Shown here piece by piece: positions 12,795 to 25,153 of a stretch of DNA of 64,000 nt; position 1 is the stretch's first letter; each line of letters opens with the position of its first letter. Under the pieces are notes generated by a model. That model had not been told where the DNA came from. It searched no databases and worked only from the letters and a program-made list of their open reading frames with translations. The stretch lies in assembly GCA_033239125.1 (NCBI GenBank), contig BSWB01000004.1, positions 30,563,501 through 30,627,500 of the forward strand. Reading direction: 5' to 3'. The position numbers were made by a program, and so were the translations under genes. This DNA comes from Fagopyrum homotropicum (taxonomy: Eukaryota; Streptophyta; Magnoliopsida; Caryophyllales; Polygonaceae).

Positions 12795-13032
12795 ATCCTT
12801 TTTTAAATTGATTGATCATCTCTTTATGAGGAATAGGATGTATAGTAAAACACGAATAATAAATATAAATACATAAATTTAATCCCGTATTTGTCGAGTA
12901 GTGTAGTAGTAAAAATTAATAAATAACACACTTTATCATAAATTTTAATAATTGCATAAACATGTAAAGTGGTTGATGTTATAAGAAGAAGAAAAAATAA
13001 GAGTATTTTTTACAAAAAAGAAACATAAATAT
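12795..13032. repeat. Satellite unit E, first part
   Basis: First 238 bp of a fifth unit, ending in AATAT (13028-13032), the left target duplication of the large reverse-strand element. The unit resumes at 63437. Confidence 0.93.
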
Positions 13033-13776
13033 TGTAACACCCCGAATTCTCAGAACTCGGAGCATTACTGGTTAGGACCTCACAATGGGTCCCGACCTAA
13101 GTTTGACAACAATATTACTAGGATCTTGCAACAAGACACAATAAGAAAAACCGAAATTTCATAAAACAATATTTTTAAGGGATGAATGCAACAACGTCTA
13201 ACAGCCTATATTACTTAAACAACGAAACATACTAACTGTCTTAACCAGAGGAAAAGACAACAAAGTAACAACCCAAACCCCCACTCTAAGAGTACGGAGA
13301 CCCGGCTGACCACTACTTCCGGATCACTCAGCTGCTGTTCTAACCTGCAGTAAATCTAAAAACACAACAAAACAACCATTAGCTAGTTATCTAAACATTA
13401 GGAGAATAATAATAGCACACACACACATAAAATAATAAACACTCATCATGCTTTCAAACAATCCATTTATTATCTTTATTTAAGTCATTCACTCTAATGA
13501 TACTTATTTTGTGACACGAGGGATTCCCAAACCTCGCCTCCGCCCCCGTGTACCCATCAGGAGTGGATCCGATGCATCTCACCGTGTACCTGTATGGTCT
13601 GGGTATAGAGAACCTCCCAGTCTCCTGGCAGAGCTGGGCAGTGATGTCACGGCCCGTTATACATACACTTGGGCCTTAACACATAATAACAACGGTCGTC
13701 CTAACAAGTTGTTATTATAACACACATTGTACACACACCACTATTATCACTCAACCAATATCCAGCAACCAGCTAA

Positions 13777-13795
13777 GTAAGTCGCAAGGACTTAC
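13777..13795 (-). promoter_or_regulatory. Conserved LTR hairpin with splice-donor consensus
   Basis: In element orientation GTAAGTCCTTGCGACTTAC forms a 7-bp perfect stem and follows CAG, giving CAG|GTAAGT. It is the counterpart of 39901-39919 in the partner LTR. Confidence 0.55.
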
Positions 13796-14319
13796 CTGAA
13801 TCAAACCACAACTCTCACAATCTCAACTCGGTCTGCAACCGTAGAAACTCAAACGCCTGTCAAACAAGGCACGTGGATCAAAATTGCATCCCATTTTCTT
13901 AGAAGTCTTAAACTTCTAAGACGTACAATCTCATGAAGAGAACTTACTAAAAAGGTTTCTTTTAAGTGTAATTACCATTTTACCCTTGATCTCAAATTTC
14001 CGAAAAAGTCTATTATTTAGTTCTACTCTTTTCTTTTAGAGCTCGTTTCCTCTAATCTGGTTCTCAAGATTAGCTTACTAAAATTTATGAGATTAAATCT
14101 CAAACACTCGTCAAGAAAACGACATCATTCCTTCCCGGTTATTATTCTATTCTTATACCTAAGTATATAAGTATATATATATACGTTACCTTTACTCATT
14201 GATGTATATACTTATGTATACCCACTCTATTTATTCATATTTATACACTTGTATCTCTCATCGAACCGATTCACAAATACGTACTTATCTATTCTCTTAT
14301 ACTTATACTTATACATATA

Positions 14320-14324
<5 letters not shown>

Positions 14325-14379
<55 letters not shown>
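14325..14379. repeat. (TA)n microsatellite in LTR
   Basis: About 55 bp of alternating TA. The partner LTR has a shorter run at about 40449-40484. Open frames of alternating Tyr and Ile across it are artefacts. Confidence 0.95.
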
Positions 14380-14382
<3 letters not shown>

Positions 14383-15735
14383 TCCTATATACTACACTGT
14401 ACTTGCACTTGCAACACTTATACAAATTGAAGGGTCATATACCCATCAGACTACACTCAGCAACTAAAAGCCCTCCACTCTACATCTTTATTTATCACAT
14501 AGACTGCCCAAGGCTCTAGTTCGATACTCTACAGAAGTCCCAGATCAAGAGGCATATCCCATACTGCTTACTCAATCTACACTTAACACCCTCTTAATCC
14601 AAGGCTTAAGTTCCATCCTCGATCGAGCATAGGAAGGTAGCACGGAACTCACCTGAAGCTCTTCTGCAGGCTGAAGAACGATCCAAACCTCCAGTGGCTG
14701 GTGCACGATTGAGGCGTCTTGGGTAAGGTTTTCGTACACTAGCACCGACTGTGCTCGTTGCTGTCAAAACAGGGTCACACCCTTGTGTTGTTACTGCGTA
14801 TAATTAGAGAGGGAAAAGAGTAGGATGTTTTCAAATCGTTTGGCTCACCTGGTTGCCGACTGGGATGGTCGAGGAGGGTCCGGGGTGCAGATTCCTCGTG
14901 TATGTAGAAGGTCGAAGGTGATAAGTCGTTTAATCGATGTTCGGAGTCTACTGGAGGTTAACGTTCAGCGGTGCAGAGAAATTAGAGACAACTGGAGAGG
15001 GGCGAGACCTTACCGGCGTGGCGGTGGTCGACGACGGATTGTGCAGCCTGCCCAGCGGTCGAAGGAAGGGTGGCGGGGTCCGACTACGAGGCTGGCACTG
15101 CTGCTGTTGTGGAACCAAGGTTAGGCTTCCGGCTGGTAATACCCGAGGACAGAGGGGAAGGGAAAAAGGTAGACCGAGAGGGCGACTCACCTGTGGTCGA
15201 CAGAGCCGGCGGAAGGGTCCCGGTGGCTGCGGTGTTGCGGCGGAGCTTGCTGTGGTCGCTGGTTCGGAGATCTCGTTGTTGTGGTGTAGTTGCTGCTGCA
15301 AGTCGATGCACAGAAGGAGGCGGAAAGGGAAGCGTAAACTACCGTTTAGTTTAGGGTTAATGTTGATTAGGTTAAAAGCTAATTAGATTAGAAGTTAATT
15401 AGGTTAGAAGTTAAGTGTTGGGCCAGCTGGGTAATCTTAGTGGGCCTACTCGGATGGGCCTGCTCATCTAAATTTAGAAGATGGCTGAAAGTAAGCGTCG
15501 TTAAATTGTATGGAAATTCTTCGGTTTTCAACATACGGAATTTATTATTCAGTTTACAATTCTAACATTTTATATAAGTTAAGTACAATATTTATCACTT
15601 TATGTGAATTATGGTCACATAAAATGATAGTATTTAGTGTTGTTTTATATTATTTAAATGAAGAAAGGTTAGCGGGTCGGAATCGGTTTAACCCGATATT
15701 ATGCGGAATAAAAAAAAAATTTTCGGGGTATTACA

Positions 15736-15751
15736 TCAGTGCCCCCTTAAC
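15736..15751 (-). promoter_or_regulatory. Polypurine tract of the outer reverse-strand element
   Basis: On the reverse strand TTAAGGGGGCACTGA abuts the LTR start and matches the forward Tekay tract next to 61136. It is preceded by GTTTCGGGACGAAACTT, which is also present in the other Tekay-type elements just upstream of their polypurine tracts. Confidence 0.75.
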
Positions 15752-15939
15752 ATAAGTTTCGTCCCGAAACTTAGAAAAATGTATCTACTCAAACAACTTT
15801 CTTTGTATAACTTGGTTTCATTAAGTCCCGTTTTCTAACATGCAACTAGCCAACCATCATACTCAGGCACACATCACATAAAATACAAATACTCACTCCA
15901 AGGTAACACATGAAAGGTCAAACAAACAGCATCTGAGTA

Positions 15940-16075
15940 CTAACTCGTCGATACCGAAGTAGCGGCTAACTCCGTAAGGTACTCAGGGTAACCATTTCTA
16001 ATGCTCTCCTCCGTTTCCGAAGTAGTCTCATCGATTCCTCGTCTACACCACTGGAACTCTACAAAAGCATGGACC
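15940..16075 (-). pseudogene. Remnant of Tekay-like chromodomain (C-terminus of pol)
   Basis: The reverse strand reads ETEESIRNGYPEYLTEL, close to the ETEESIRRNYPEFFAG end of the chromodomain in the forward Tekay element (60705-60924), preceded by QWCRRGIDET where the forward copy has QWSRRGVDEA. The conserved Trp of the ATWETEE motif is changed (TTSETEE). It sits just before the polypurine tract, as expected for a pol C-terminus. Farther upstream on the reverse strand the frame is lost. The chromodomain in this clade is thought to guide integration to heterochromatin; this copy is not functional. Confidence 0.75.
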
Positions 16076-16220
16076 GGCTAAATTTTCTGATCTTCATAGT
16101 TGATGACGTGTCTCGGATCCGGTAGGTACTCTCTCAACGGTTTGGTTTTCTATACTTACTTCCAACTCTTTTGATGACTCTACCAAACCAAAAAAAAACT
16201 TTTTCCTTCCATTGGGCCCA

Positions 16221-16251
<31 letters not shown>

Positions 16252-16904
16252 TGGAAAGTTCCCGACTATCGATTCTGAATTAATGATCTTAAACTTCTGT
16301 CGGCACCTTACTAAGTGTCTAATGCTCTTTGTGATACAAACCGCTTGGCCCGGTTTCCTCAATGTGACCTAATCGGATTGTTCCTTAATTAATGGGTTTT
16401 CACCTACTTCTTGTCAAGCTTTCAAATTATATAACTCAAAACAAATCACACTCCCAAGTGGACCTTTTTCTATAGATCTCTAATTCCTTAACTTGAAAAC
16501 ATAGTTAACCTAACATTGATTTCCTCCATCTGTGGGTTATGGGCCTACCACGCTTCGGTGTAACACCCATTAGTCACAATGGCGTCTTTCTGATGTTCAA
16601 CATGATTTACCCACTCCCGCATATACTTCCCTTCTAATACTAGCAAGATCTTCTTCAAACAGACCCTTACTCTCTTACTAAACCGTAGTCTGTTCTTAAC
16701 CAACCAGTAAGCAACCTCTAACTCGATTCCCTCCATATCCTTAGATCATCCCAGAAAGTTGTCGTTGCCTACTTGGGGAATCCTCTAAGGCATCGGTTAA
16801 GGTACCTCTTAAATCCGCAATCACTAATGTCTCTTCTTAACGATACTTACTCGTCAGTACCAACCATCACTTACACGTCCTCAGTTGCTGTCGGTCAGTC
16901 TATA
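16076..16904 (-). other. Decayed interior of outer element
   Basis: Lies between the chromodomain remnant and the CACTA insertion. No integrase motif or intact frame recognised; purine-rich on the reverse strand, as expected of former gag-pol. It contains a run of about 27 T at 16227-16252. It ends in TATA (16901-16904), which also follows the CACTA right end. Confidence 0.6.
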
Positions 16905-17130
16905 CACTACAAAAAATAATTCAATTAGCCACGCATGTTGGCGACGGTAAAGCCTTGCGGTCACCATTGATCATTATTTGGCGACGGCTAATCCTTACCG
17001 TGGCTAATAGAAGGGACCATTGGCGACGGTAGTATAGAACCGTCGCTAATAGTCATGTAATTGGCGTCGGCTAATCCTTACCGTGGCTAATAGAAGAGAC
17101 CATCGGCGACGGCTTATGTCGCCGACGCCA
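16905..17130. repeat. Left CACTA terminal inverted repeat and subterminal repeats
   Basis: After the 29-bp terminal repeat, the unit TTGGCGACGG / CTAATCCTTACCGTGGCTAATAG recurs four to five times in both orientations up to about 17130. Such subterminal repeats are binding sites for the small transposase subunit in characterised CACTA elements; function here is inferred. Confidence 0.85.
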
Positions 17131-17527
17131 ACAACAAAATTATTTGCCGCCATATGAAAGTAATGCGTTAAAAAAATAAAAAGTAATATAAATAAAATAA
17201 ATTTTTGTAAAATTATTAAAATTCAAAATTCCCACTAGGTAAAATATGATAAAATTGTTATAACCCTTTAAATATAATTTGGTCCGGCCCTGTTCACACC
17301 CTATTAAATTGTTTAGAACCGTTTTAAAATTAAAAAAAAAGTTAGAGAGGTTGAAGGAGTAATATTTTAGAATTTAGGGCTAAATTTGTATCTGCCTTCT
17401 CCCTTTTCCCGTTCTCCCAACAAGAAAAGTAGCACGACGACGACATGCGACTCAGTATCAAGGACGCGACTTGGACTTCATTTTCTTCTTCCGTGTTGGG
17501 ACTTTGGACTTCGCTTCTTCCACGGTT

Positions 17528-17545
17528 CACTAGTACAAAAATAGG
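17528..17545 (+). repeat. Possible second CACTA-type terminus
   Basis: CACTAGTACAAAAATAGG resembles the terminus of another plant CACTA/MITE group. I could not find a matching inverted end in the window, so it is a fragment or a chance match. Confidence 0.3.
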
Positions 17546-18049
17546 CTCTCTCAGAGATAATTTCTCAAGGTTTAATAAAAACCCTTGTAAACTGTTTTGA
17601 GTGTTTTTAATATAAAAACCAAGAACATATTATTTCTGTTTTTTTATTTTTTAAGTATAATCTTAGGGGTTTTATTTGACACATAGAAAAAAATCTCGTT
17701 AAAACTTAAATCGAATATCGTAACTTGTTATTCTCGGAAATGAATTCTAAAAACCGAACTTAAAATCCAAATTATCATTCATCCTCCGCTATATTCTATT
17801 TATCGTCTTCTCAAATCGAGTACTGATATATCGACAATACAAACAATATCTTCTCCTAATCTAAATTCTCTTCTTACCTATTTGACCATGTAATTGGGCC
17901 AAGTTGGAGGCCTGTCTGGCAAATTTCAAAAAACATCATTCAAAAGACGAGTAGATTAATTTAAACTTGCTTACATTTCTGCTAATACAATAACAAAGTA
18001 TGGTGTTTACTGTTCACATCACTGTCATCACAATTTTCTCCTAATCAAT

Positions 18050-18217
18050 ATGTGGAGGAGCAAATGGGTTCGCCAAATACAATGGGATGAAAAGCAACTA
18101 GAAGAGATGAACAACACTTCCGAGTACACTCCATTAGCTATCTTTAGAAAAAAAAACGAATTCTCGAATGGAGCACTGGAGGTTGAGCAAATCGAAAAAC
18201 TCAATGATACAAAATGA
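18050..18217 (+). CDS. Short open frame in CACTA interior, unknown product (55 aa)
   Basis: ATG at 18050 to TGA at 18215, with a charged peptide starting MWRSKWVRQIQWDEKQ. It is not a shadow of another frame and lies upstream of the exon set at 19461, in the same orientation. I do not recognise the family. It may be a relic exon of a CACTA-encoded or captured gene, or a chance frame. No splice sites were established for it. Confidence 0.25.
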   Translation: MWRSKWVRQIQWDEKQLEEMNNTSEYTPLAIFRKKNEFSNGALEVEQIEKLNDTK

Positions 18218-18389
18218 AGTAAAAGAAGGTAAGGGTTTATGACAAATTTGGACTATAAGAATTTTTTAGTTTTGAATCCGTAAACCCAAATTCTCTTCTG
18301 ACCTATTTGACCCTAATTTTTCCCCTAATCTAAACCTCTCTCTCCCCTGACTTTCTTTTCTCTCTCCACAATCTCGTTATAGCGATCCT

Positions 18390-18632
18390 GTGTTGCACCC
18401 CCCGCCTAGAACAAGAAGAGGTGCCGGCTGTGTTGTTGCTGGGTTGCCGCCGACGGTGAAGACAAGCCACCAGGAGACGCCGCACCAGCTACTTCGGCGA
18501 ACGACCGACTGCAAGCCTTGGCGAGTTCCTGCGTGTCTTGGCGAGCCACTGCAAATTGCGGCTAGGGTTGCCGTCACGGGTGGTGCCAGGACATACCCGA
18601 ACATCGGACTTCATCTTTTCGAACCACCATAG
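18390..18632 (+). other. GC-rich gene-like block within the CACTA element
   Basis: A GC-rich island (about 18370-18630) in otherwise AT-rich sequence has an 80-residue open frame with many Arg, Pro and Thr and no recognised domain. It is followed by pyrimidine-rich sequence and AGATCTGGGTGAG, reminiscent of a plant 5' UTR with a first-intron donor. It may be the captured 5' end of a host gene or the promoter-leader of the transcript whose exons follow. Confidence 0.3.
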
Positions 18633-19389
18633 ATTTCCCCCTCTTTTGTGCAGTTTTCCCAGATCTGGGTGAGATTTCTGGATCTAGCGTAAGCCTAATT
18701 TAGAGATTTGAGTTTTTTTAAATTAAATCTGGATTGATGCTATGTGTATGTTATTATATGTAATTTTGTGTAAATTTTGTGTTTTTGCTTAGTTTTATGT
18801 TGAATGTGTATTTTGGGAGTTTATGGTTTTTGATAGATTTTGTGTTAATTGTGTGAATTTTGTGAATTTGTGAAGGGATAGAACAATAACAACTGCTATG
18901 AAAAACACAGGTTTAGCCATTAGAATAGCTCAAAGATTGAAACTTTGTTTTTGGGTTTAAACTGTAAAGTGATGATGAAGAAGAAGAAGAGCCATAAATA
19001 ATAGTGTTTAGTGTTTGAGTGAGAGTTTTGATGAGGCAACAGTGATGGAAATAAGATTATAAGACAAATAGGGATTTAAGGACCAACATTCTTTTCTAGC
19101 TTCACTACTGAGTACTACTGTGTGGCTGTTGATATCATATTGCCTTTAGCTTTTTCATAAAGAAAAGGCAAAGCATTATGTTTTCTGGACACAAAAGAGA
19201 GATGAGCCAAGAGTATTGGAAATCGTATAAATTTGATAAATTGTATAGTAAATCAAAGAGGAAATGTTGCTTTTTATGTGCACTTGCATTCATGCCCATG
19301 CATATCCTATATGTTTATGACTGGAATTCATTTCCAGGTCAAAACTACTTCCCCTAAGAAGTACTTTGTACGGCCGAATACTGGTGTTA

Positions 19390-19423
<34 letters not shown>

Positions 19424-19460
19424 TGCCATGTAATTATATTTGTAATGAATATTTGTTTAG

Positions 19461-19694
19461 TTCAACAAGGATAGTGGAAGAGTAATTGAAGAAAGTAAGC
19501 TTAGAGTTTTATATATCACCTCTAATTTGCCTCATGGAGAAGCTGATTCTACAAAGAGTGTCAAAAGAAACACAGATGAGGCAAGTTTTATATGGCCTCC
19601 AAGACTATTTTCATTGGACTGTCATCTTAAAATGTTGAACTAACACATTAATATGTCTTTGCATTTGCAGGTGCAAGGCTCAAATATTAATGAT
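19461..19694 (+). CDS. Candidate internal exons of a CACTA-borne gene
   Basis: Exon a (19461-19580, 120 nt, 40 codons) begins after TTTGTTTAG and ends GATGAG before GCAAGT, a GC-type donor. Exon b (19671-19694, 24 nt) starts after TTTGCAG and ends before GTGAGT. Both are phase 0 and join in frame to a third exon at 35003 that ends in a stop. The peptide is hydrophilic (includes RVLYITSNLPHGEADSTKS). The product is not recognised. The intron after exon b (19695-35002) is inflated to 15.3 kb by the hAT element. Upstream exons were not defined. Confidence 0.45.
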
Positions 19695-19754
19695 GTGAGT
19701 ATAATGTTTCCATCTCTCTTATTTGGAAGAAGCCATGCAATTGTTGATTTGATA

Positions 19755-19870
19755 CAGTGTTCCAAAATACGTAAGACGGAGACGGGACGGAGAGCTACTG
19801 TCTAGCGTCTAGACGGCCGGACGGCCGTCTAGACGGATTTGAGACGGACAAGACGTTTTTTGATTATTTT
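19755..19870. repeat. hAT left terminus with 24-bp palindrome
   Basis: After the terminal repeat, CTAGACGGCCG (19809-19819) and its inverse (19822-19832) form an 11-bp perfect stem around GA. GACGG/CCGTC steps recur through the first 100 bp. The right end has related GCGTCTAGACGGCCTGGACGGCG near 32996. Subterminal repeats of this kind bind transposase in characterised hAT elements. Confidence 0.85.
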
Positions 19871-20088
19871 CATGTATATTACCCATAATTCCTCCTAAAT
19901 TTGTGTAAAATATTCATATAATGCAAATAAATATTCATTTTCATAATCTTCAACATCTTAAGCATATAATCTACTAAAAGTGTCATGCAAATGATGAAAT
20001 GAAATACATAAAAACGTTCAAAATAAACTAAAACGGCAAAAGAGGATTCTTGATATCTAGACACAACTACTCAACTTGAGCATATTAT

Positions 20089-22632
20089 CTACTCTTCCGT
20101 CTCTTCATGTTCATACTCTTGAACTTGGATCTCCTTGTCCGACTCAAAGTCAAACTCTTCATCATCATCACCATCTTCATCCTCCGTGCCATCGGAGACA
20201 AAATCATCCTCATCAAGCTCTCTCACATCCTCTACAACACCTCCAAGGCGACCACTTCTTCTTGGTTGCAATTCTTCATCCGCTCCCATTGCCTCACTCA
20301 CCGTACCCCATGTAAGGCCGGAACCGGGAAAGACCTCTTCTTCACCGTCATCTACTCCATCAACTATCCATGCTTGTGCATGTGAAGCCTCATTTGCTAG
20401 AAGCACATCAACTTTGTCTTTTCGGCTTTTCATTTTCTTATTCAACAACCTTGCATTGAATTGAACATAAACTAGGTTGTTCATTCGGACGGTATCTAGT
20501 CTATTCCTCTTCTTTGTATGAATCTACATTGTTAAAATCAATAATCCAATTCAATAGCTTAATATAAAGACTATATAATAACAAAAGAACTATTCAAACG
20601 AGAGCTAATTAATTACCCCTTCAAAGACACTCCAATTTCTTTCACATCCGGATGAACTCGTTGTCAAGGAAAGTATCCTAATTGCAACCTTTAGGAGATT
20701 GGGAGTTTGATTGCCATATGACCTCCACCAAACAACTATATATTCAAAAAGTAGATATCAAAACTCTTAACTTGTTAACTTTTGTATAAAGTTAAATGAA
20801 AGAGAAATAATCATACCCGGATCATAACGTTCATCATTCTTCGAACACCCTTTTGATGCCAAAACTCTTCCAAAGGCACCTTTTCTATCCTTGTACATAG
20901 GAAGCTCCACATTTATCACTTGATCTTGCATATCAACATCGGGATAAAACCGTTCAATGCAATTAAAAGCTCCATCCATAAGACGATCCCATTCTTCCGT
21001 GGACCATTCCGAATCGGAATTGTATAAGTAAAACGGATTTAACAAGTAAGCCATCAAGTGAAGTGGAGTATCAACACGGTCCTTTCCCTTTGCATCCACT
21101 ATGTCAAGTATAGGCTTATACTTCTCCTCTTTATTCCTATAAGCCGCTTGTATCTCTTTTCTCGCCTTTAGCATCTCACCATGCACAAATCCCATGGCCG
21201 GTTTCAAATCTCCATCTACAAGTCGGAGCACTCTTACTAAAGGTGTAAACACCTTCAAAGACATGCTTACACCACTCCAAAATGTAGAAGACAATATAGT
21301 AGCACAAGCCTCTTTCCCCTTTTTGCTCTTTGACCATTTCGATTTCTCCCACTCCGTGGAGGTCATCATGTGCTTCAATGTCTCTTTTTTCTCAAGTAAG
21401 CTTTGTAATGTCAAGTAAGAAGATGCAAATCTAGTCACTCCCGGACGGACAATCTCTCTTCGTGTACGACTTCTCATTAGTGCCAAGGTCTTGTGATGAG
21501 AGTAGATGAATACGGTGAAGTTCTTTGCTTTAGTAATTGCATTTTTGAAAAATGGGAGCTTACCGATGGCTTCAAGCATGAGATTGATGGAATGAGTAGC
21601 ACAAGGAGTCCAAAATATTTGAGGCCTCTTCTCAAGCAAAAGGTTTGAAGCTGCAATGTTGTTTGAAGCATTATCGGTCACCACTTGGACCACATTCTTC
21701 TCCCCAATCTTGTCAATGCACTCATCAACATACTCAAATATATATTGCCCGGTATGTGCATCTAAGGAAGCCTCTTTGGAACCAACAAAAGTAGTTGAAC
21801 CACCAGAGTTCACACACAAGTTCATTATGCTTCTCCTCTTTCTATCACTCCAAGCATCCGTCATGATAGAACACCCGTTCTTTTCCCATGCTTCCTCTTG
21901 AACTTTGAGCGAGGTTTTCACTCTTTCCACTTAACCCTTCAAGAGTGGTTCCCCGAGTTGATATTGAGTTGGAGGTTGGTACCCCGGACCAAACTGTCCA
22001 ACCGCCTCAACAAATCTTCTAAATGCATCATTATCAACCGCAAGAAAGGGTATGCCGGTCTCATACACCCACCTAGCCATGTACTGACTCACTTTAAGGC
22101 TCCGTTCTTTGAAGAGACCGTCGTTGATGCTTTGTTGCCTTTTCCTTTTGCTCTCACTCAAGCTAATGTCATCGGCCTTGATTCCCGAAACAAATCTATC
22201 CATTTCTCCAAGAGAACGAGGTAGCTTTTTGGGACATTCATCATCATCACCTCCATCTACGTTTATCACATTAACTTCTCTTCTTAGACTTTCATCATCT
22301 TGTCTTCCAACCACCTTCTTCTTTTTGGCTTGTAGAATTGCATCTTTGCATCTTTTCTTGTCTTCATCCGAAGACTTGGTACAAGAGGCAATATTGCCCC
22401 TAATTCCGTCAATATGTTGTTTAACACGGCTAACTCCTCCACTAAACTCCTTCTCACACTTCAAACACTTCCATTTTTCTTGAGTTGCGCTACTAAGTAT
22501 TGCATACTCCCATCCAACGTCTCCACTATTTCGTTTCAATTTTGGAGCACCGCTCGTAGACTCGGTGTTAGGAGTTGGTTCAACCGGAACTGATTGAGAC
22601 ATAATCTGCACAGTCAACAGTGAATTCATCAT
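20089..22632 (-). pseudogene. hAT transposase (BED finger, DUF659, hAT dimerisation), one in-frame stop
   Basis: Predicted exons: 22632-20817, 20735-20617, 20523-20089, with GTATGA/TATAG and GTAATT/TGTAG splice sites, totalling 790 codons including the stop. Domains: BED zinc finger (CLKC...HIDG...C, residues about 50-80); RNase H-like core with Asp in IMTDAWSDRKRR and in VVTDNASNN (DUF659), and Glu in the C-terminal SSSGCERNWSVFEG dimerisation motif; then an Asp/Glu-rich tail of about 60 residues. The only lesion seen is TAA at 21933-21931 (codon 234), between the finger and the catalytic core. Translation may begin at the second Met region (22602), since an acceptor-like GTGCAG precedes it. 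The family binds terminal repeats and catalyses cut-and-paste transposition in the nucleus. Confidence 0.85.
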
Positions 22633-23306
22633 TCAATTAAACTAATCTCAAATTCTCAATAATTTTGTTATCTTGATTAAATAATCTTTCTGCACAGAAG
22701 CAAAAGCACTAGTGGTCCAATGCACTGTGCACCATATATTCCAACAGAATTAATCAAAAGCTGTGAAGCACGCACTCAGTTTTTGGAATTCATAAATATA
22801 CAATCCAGTAAATCAAAGAATTACATTATTTAACCACAAATCTACAATCTGCCTGTCACTGTAGTGTCGAGACGGTCTGTTGAAGGCTGAGTCTTCACTT
22901 CACCTTGACACTTTGACAGAACTTTGAGAACAGTGAGAAGAGAAGGATAATTAAGAAGTGAGAAATCGAGAAGAGATAAGTTATACTTATGGAGTTTACA
23001 GTATAGCTGTATAGACAGAGAAGAAGGCTGAGTAATAGAGTAAGAGTGAGAAATCAACAGCAAACTGAAACAGAACGTTACAGAAGAGGAGAACTTGGAG
23101 AAGGTTGAGAAGTAAGAGTTGTACCCTGTTCGGTTGTTCTACACAGAGGAGAGAAGAGATCGAGAAGTCGAACGAAGAGGCGAAATCAGCAAAACTGCAA
23201 CAGAAGCGAAGGTTGAGAAGTGAGAGCCTTGTTCGGCTGTTCTACACAAACGAACAGATCGAGAAGTCGAACGAAGAGGCGAAGAGCACTTGCGGGGGGC
23301 GGCGGC
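22633..23306 (-). other. hAT 5' noncoding region with a direct duplication
   Basis: Upstream of the transposase on the reverse strand. A segment of about 85 bp, GGTTGAGAAGT...GTTCGG...TTCTACACA...GATCGAGAAGTCGAACGAAGAGGCGAA, appears at about 23102-23186 and again at about 23209-23285. It ends with the left target duplication GCGGC (23302-23306) of the gypsy insertion. No gene recognised; probably promoter and leader. Confidence 0.6.
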
Positions 23307-23782
23307 TGTAATAGATAGGATTTCCGAATTCTAATTAATGTTGATTAACTTAATCGTTGATAGTAATTGACATACAACTCGCGAAGATTTCGCAAGTGAT
23401 GAGTATGAGTCCCACCGTTATGTTCCTCGCGTAATTTTGGACGTTTGGGGAAATTTTTACTTTTTCCCCCGGGTAATTATTTTTACCCTCCGGTGTTATT
23501 TGAAGCATTTGGGATCTCCAATTAATAAAAATGCAGTTGAGAGAAATGATCAGGACATCGGATATGTCCTAGATATGAAATAACATGGAGAGGCAAAACG
23601 GCCAAAAGAGTCGCTATCCCGATTCTTAGCGGTTAAGAAAGATGGCTTAGGAATGCCCATTTTACGAGATAGTTATGAATTAATTATCCCGATAATATTT
23701 CGGATTTTATATTCCAATTTCATAAAATTTTGAGAACGGAAATATAACCGCGTTTTAATTAAATGTTTTGGATTAACATTAT

Positions 23783-23815
<33 letters not shown>

Positions 23816-23897
23816 TATGTACCATCACTAACGGGAGGCGGCGTATACATTACATATATATATATATATATATATAATATTATATTATTTGTATATG

Positions 23898-23934
<37 letters not shown>

Positions 23935-25122
23935 TATTATTCATATATGTATAAGTATAAGAGAGGTAATGGCGGCTATGGATGCGCATCACCCTTCTCT
24001 TTTACATTTCATTTCAACGAAGGCGGTCGAAGGACGAGGACGAACGTATACTCTCATATACACTTAACCTTATATCATTCATCTTCAATCCATTTTCAGA
24101 TCCGTTTATACCAACGAGTCCCTTATCTTGTTCTCTTCAATGTGGTACAAACTTATTTCCCGTTTGCTAGCTTTTTGGTTAAACCTCCGTTTATCGCTAT
24201 CGGAACGTCGACGGACCACCGCATGTCGTCAAACGTAAGGTTTCATACCGTGCTCTTACTCCTCGTATCGCCAGGAGTCGGTATCTTCTTCCGGATCGTA
24301 TATCGGGTTAGTAACGAATAAGTTATGAATTTATTCGTTTTTCATATTGCGGGTAAGTATAAATTGACCTTAAGTTGGTTAAAATGAATAATTGGAATTT
24401 CCATTATGGTCGTTATATTATTCTGGTGATTATGGATAGTTTGTTTGATGAAATCTGATGACAGGGGGTTTAGAAATTGTCTGCGGGCAAAACGTTATTT
24501 TGGCGAAATCTAATTAATTAATTAAAGGTTAATTAATTAAATTAGGATTAAAATTGAGATTGAGGAATGTTGATTAGATACTACCTTGAGATTTGAGGAA
24601 TTGTGAGCTATGTTGAGATATTGAGGTTTAGTTGGTTGTGAGGCTCATAGATTGAGTATGATCCTTATGGATCCCTTTGGGTCTAGGTGTGACCCCTTTG
24701 ATGAATAGAGGTTGATATATCTCTTTATGCCTTGTTTATAGGCCGTGTTGTCCCTCCAGTGTAGAGGTGATCGTGGTTGAGTTTGTACAAGGTTGAGGTA
24801 AGTCCGTAGGACTTACTTAGCTACCATCCCTATATTGGGTGTTTGCATGAGTGGTGTGTGCTTTATATGTTTGCTATGGTAGCATGAGTTGTCGTTTTTA
24901 TCGACCTATGTTCTATTGACTGCCCCACTGCGTGGCTGTGATAACTTTTCCCTTTCACCCCGCCGTGGAGTCTGGGAGGTTCTCTGATGTCGGGCCAGAC
25001 TGGTTTACAGGAAGGGCGCAATCCACTCCCATAGGGTACACGGATTGTGTGACCGATACTCGTACAGCTGGACATTGTACTCAGAGGCGGGGATGTATCG
25101 GTCCTCGTGTCACATACTTTCA

Positions 25123-25153
<31 letters not shown>

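Larger units (their letters stand above)
13033..15735 (-). mobile_element. 3' LTR of the outer reverse-strand element
   Basis: Runs TGTAACACCCC...GGGGTATTACA on the plus strand (2703 bp). On the reverse strand it starts TGTAATACC and ends GGTGTTACA, typical of this clade. It holds a TA microsatellite (14325-14379) and a GC-rich block (about 14820-15330) that opens frames on both strands without a recognisable protein. The partner LTR starts at 39157. Confidence 0.92.

Noticed and set aside
14199..14519. Open frames of alternating Tyr and Ile
   Set aside because: Produced by TA microsatellites (also 40323, 42951, 31931, 62059).
14825..15386. Overlapping GC-rich open frames on both strands (also 41043-41492, 42142-42932, 61538-61852)
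   Set aside because: They lie inside LTRs, are open on both strands because the block is GC-rich, and show no domain; not counted as genes.
24863..25123. Duplicated short frames at 23947-25162 and 30898-32191
   Set aside because: Identical because they are in the two LTRs of one element; no coding evidence.
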